Below, piece after piece: positions 6,541 through 8,752 of a stretch of 8,752 nt of DNA; the first letter of the stretch is position 1; the number at the start of each line of letters is the position of its first letter. The stretch comes from Bacillota bacterium (GTDB lineage Bacteria; Bacillota; Sulfobacillia; RBS10-35; JAJYVN01). The notes beneath the pieces were generated by a model, which worked only from the letters and a program-made list of their open reading frames with translations, was not told where the DNA came from and did no database searches. The stretch covers positions 1 through 8,752 of the forward strand of contig JAKAUG010000294.1 of assembly GCA_021827805.1 (NCBI GenBank), in the 5' to 3' direction. A program made the position numbers and the translations under genes.

Positions 6541-7857
6541 TTGGCGGACTATGTGCCCCACACCCCGGACCAGACCCAGGAGATCCTGGAGAGCCTCGGG
6601 CTGTCGTCCCTGGAGGATCTCTTCGCCCAGATCCCGGCGCCCCTGCGCCAGCGGGCGGTCCTCGATCTCGGACCGGGGCTGGACGAGCCGGCGTTGGTGC
6701 GGTGCGTGGAGGCGCTGGCGCGCGCCAACCGCGCGGCGGATCTCGTCTGCTTCGCCGGCGGCGGCTACTACGACCGCTATCTGCCCGCGGCCCAGCGGGC
6801 GCTGCTCGGCCGCGGCGAGTTCGTGACCGCATACACCCCCTATCAACCTGAGGTCAGCCAGGGGACCCTGCAGGCCACCTTCGAGTTCCAGAGCATGATC
6901 TCAGAGCTCGTGGGCCTGCCGGTGGCCACCGCGGGTCTGTATGACGGCAGCACGGCCCTGGCCGAGGCGGTGCTGCTGGCCGTGGCCGCCACGGGGCGCC
7001 GCGGGGTGCTGCTGCATCCGGGGATCAACCCTCAGTGGCGGCAGGTGGTGGAGACCTACGCGGCCGGGCAGGGGCTCCAGGTGTCGACCTGGGAGGGCAC
7101 GGACCCGGGCGCGGGTGTGGCCGCGGTGGCCGTGCAGCAGCCGGACCATCACGGGCGGGTGCTGGACCTGCGGCGCCTTCTGGCCGGCAGACCCGAGGGG
7201 GCGCTGGCCATCGTGGCGGCCGACCCGGCCACCCTCGGCGTCCTGGAGGCGCCGGGTCGGCTCGGGGCCGACGTCGTGGTGGGCGAGGGCCAGAGTATCG
7301 GCCTGCCGCTCGCCTATGGCGGGCCCTACCTGGGCCTCATGGCCGCGCGCACCGAACTCCTGCGCCGGCTGCCGGGCCGCATCTGCGGCCAGACCGTGGA
7401 CGACCGTGGTCAGCGGGCGTTCGTGCTGACGCTGCAGGCCCGGGAACAGCACATTCGCCGCCACAGGGCCACCTCCAACGTCTGCACGAACCAGGCGCTG
7501 TGCGCCTTGGCGGTTTCCATCTACCTGGCGCTGCTCGGCCCCGGCGGCCTGCGTCGGCTGGGGGAGATCTGCCTGGCCCGCGCGCACTATCTGGCCGAGG
7601 AGCTCACCAAGATCCCTGGGACGGCGCTGGCCCACCCAGGGGAACCGTTCTTCGCGGAGTTCGCGCTTGCGGTGACGGATGCTTCACGCCTCGCCGCGGG
7701 TCTGGCCCGCCGCGGTTACCTCGTGGGGCCCGTGCTGGATGCGCGCACGCTCCTGGTGGCGGTCACGGAAAAGCGCGTGCGCCGGGATCTGGACGGGCTG
7801 GTTGCGGCCTGGCGGGAGGCGAGCGGCGATGCTGGAACCGGAGCCCCTGCTCTCTGA
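6541..7857 (+). CDS. gcvPA: Glycine dehydrogenase (decarboxylating) subunit 1
   Basis: N-terminal half of the split, PLP-dependent P protein that decarboxylates glycine and loads GcvH. The 438 residues match the family (about 440-450). Landmarks: [14 protein letters not shown] at 3-16, [18 protein letters not shown] at 94-111, [10 protein letters not shown] at 134-143, [18 protein letters not shown] near 248-265, [13 protein letters not shown], and [14 protein letters not shown] near 310-323. Usual REKATSN is RHRATSN here. Start is TTG at 6541 with AGGA 5 bases upstream, one base after the gcvH stop; the methionine-like [10 protein letters not shown]-terminus agrees with homologues. The last 29 bases overlap gcvPB. 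It forms the enzyme with GcvPB and carries no PLP lysine itself. Confidence 0.96.
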   Translation: MADYVPHTPDQTQEILESLGLSSLEDLFAQIPAPLRQRAVLDLGPGLDEPALVRCVEALARANRAADLVCFAGGGYYDRYLPAAQRALLGRGEFVTAYTPYQPEVSQGTLQATFEFQSMISELVGLPVATAGLYDGSTALAEAVLLAVAATGRRGVLLHPGINPQWRQVVETYAAGQGLQVSTWEGTDPGAGVAAVAVQQPDHHGRVLDLRRLLAGRPEGALAIVAADPATLGVLEAPGRLGADVVVGEGQSIGLPLAYGGPYLGLMAARTELLRRLPGRICGQTVDDRGQRAFVLTLQAREQHIRRHRATSNVCTNQALCALAVSIYLALLGPGGLRRLGEICLARAHYLAEELTKIPGTALAHPGEPFFAEFALAVTDASRLAAGLARRGYLVGPVLDARTLLVAVTEKRVRRDLDGLVAAWREASGDAGTGAPAL

Positions 7858-8752
7858 ACTGTCCGCCGCGGGGCGCCGCGGCTGGGCGTTGCCGGACGCC
7901 GAGGTGCCCGAGGCGGTGGCACCGGAGGACTGCCTGCCCAGGGAGAGCCTGCGCGGCACGCCGCCCGGCCTGCCCGAGGTCTCCGAGCTGCAGGTGGTGC
8001 GGCACTTCACCCGGTTGAGCCGCCTGAACTTCTCGGTGGATTCCGAGCCCTATCCGCTTGGCTCCTGCACGATGAAGTACAACCCCAAGGTGGACGATCT
8101 TCTGGCCGAGCTGCCTGGGTTCGCCGGGCTGCATCCCCATGCCCCCGACGCGTTGGCGCAGGGGGCGCTTGAACTGCTCTGGCTCCTGGAGAGAGCCCTT
8201 GAGCAGATCACCGGGCTCTCGTCCTTCAGCCTGCAGCCGGCGGCCGGGGCTCACGGCGAGCTGGCGGGCATGCTTATGGTCGCGCGGCACCACCGCCTGC
8301 GTGGGGATCTCGGGCGGCGCCGTGTGGTCGTTCCCGACTCGGCCCACGGGACCAACCCCGCCTCGGCGGCGATGGCCGGCTTCGAGGTCGTGGAGATCCC
8401 GTCGGACGCGCGCGGCGGCGTGGACCTTGAGCGGCTGCGCGCCATGGCGGATGAGGGTCTGGCCGCGCTGATGCTGACCAACCCGAGCACCCTCGGCCTC
8501 TTTGAGGAGAACATCCAGGAGATCGCCGCCGTGGTGCACGGCTGCGGCGGGCTGCTCTACTACGACGGTGCCAACCTCAACGCCATCGTCGGACAGGCCC
8601 GCCCCGCCGACATGGGTTTGGACGTTTGCCACCTCAACCTCCACAAGACCTTCTCCACCCCCCATGGGATGGGAGGGCCCGGCGCCGGGCCGGTGGGGGT
8701 GCGGACCGAGTTGGCGCATCTGTTGCCCGGGCCCCGGGTGGTGCGGGAGGAC
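7829..8752 (+). CDS. gcvPB: Glycine dehydrogenase (decarboxylating) subunit 2, 3'-truncated by window edge
   Basis: C-terminal, PLP-binding half of the split P protein. 308 codons are visible and the frame is still open at the edge; the family is about 480-490 residues, so roughly 175 are missing. Visible landmarks: [17 protein letters not shown] at 71-87, [15 protein letters not shown] at 135-149, [11 protein letters not shown] at 170-180, [11 protein letters not shown] at 216-226, [12 protein letters not shown] at 244-255, and the PLP lysine Lys273 in [19 protein letters not shown]. The usual HGGGGPG is HGMGGPG here. The ATG at 7829 has GGGAGG at 7814-7819, 9 bases upstream, within gcvPA. 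The 29-base overlap suggests coupled, equal production of the two subunits. Confidence 0.96.
   Translation, partial: MLEPEPLLSELSAAGRRGWALPDAEVPEAVAPEDCLPRESLRGTPPGLPEVSELQVVRHFTRLSRLNFSVDSEPYPLGSCTMKYNPKVDDLLAELPGFAGLHPHAPDALAQGALELLWLLERALEQITGLSSFSLQPAAGAHGELAGMLMVARHHRLRGDLGRRRVVVPDSAHGTNPASAAMAGFEVVEIPSDARGGVDLERLRAMADEGLAALMLTNPSTLGLFEENIQEIAAVVHGCGGLLYYDGANLNAIVGQARPADMGLDVCHLNLHKTFSTPHGMGGPGAGPVGVRTELAHLLPGPRVVRED

Noticed and set aside
1..8752. Mobile elements, CRISPR arrays, phage or toxin-antitoxin genes.
   Set aside because: No transposase or integrase motifs, no regularly spaced repeats and no flanking inverted repeats were seen on either strand. All long gaps are accounted for.

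Overview
This window is bacterial and visibly very GC-rich. It has dense, overlapping genes and frequent GTG/TTG starts. The gene content and order suggest a high-GC Gram-positive-type bacterium, possibly a high-GC Bacillota lineage or a related thermophile group. The clues are aroC-aroK-aroB in series, a glycine decarboxylase P protein split into two subunits (gcvPA and gcvPB), and genes for D-alanine activation (dltA, dltC). The taxonomic placement is an inference and is not decisive.

Layout. Positions 2-2783 (+) hold a shikimate-pathway cluster: aroC (5' end outside the window), aroK and aroB. Positions 2784-3024 are non-coding, lie between convergent genes, and hold several hairpin-forming repeats. 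Positions 3025-4865 (-) hold a two-gene unit, dltC then dltA, joined by a 4-base overlap. The dltA frame is broken by a single in-frame TAG just after the ATP-binding P-loop. Positions 4866-5038 are a divergent, probably promoter-bearing intergenic region. Positions 5039-8752 (+) hold a tightly packed glycine cleavage operon, gcvT-gcvH-gcvPA-gcvPB, with gcvPB running off the right edge.

How the genes work together. AroB makes the first ring (3-dehydroquinate), AroK phosphorylates shikimate, and AroC makes chorismate, so these three supply aromatic amino acid precursors. GcvPA/PB (decarboxylase), GcvH (lipoyl carrier) and GcvT (aminomethyltransferase) degrade glycine to CO2, ammonia and methylene-tetrahydrofolate, together with the L protein (not seen here). 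DltA would adenylate D-alanine and load it on DltC for cell-surface D-alanylation, but the usual partners dltB and dltD are not in this window.

The item most worth checking is the otherwise well-preserved dltA with one amber codon. TAG is also the normal stop of aroB and gcvH here, which argues against genome-wide TAG reassignment. A recent nonsense mutation or a sequencing error is the simplest reading. I did not find a clearly new biological system.
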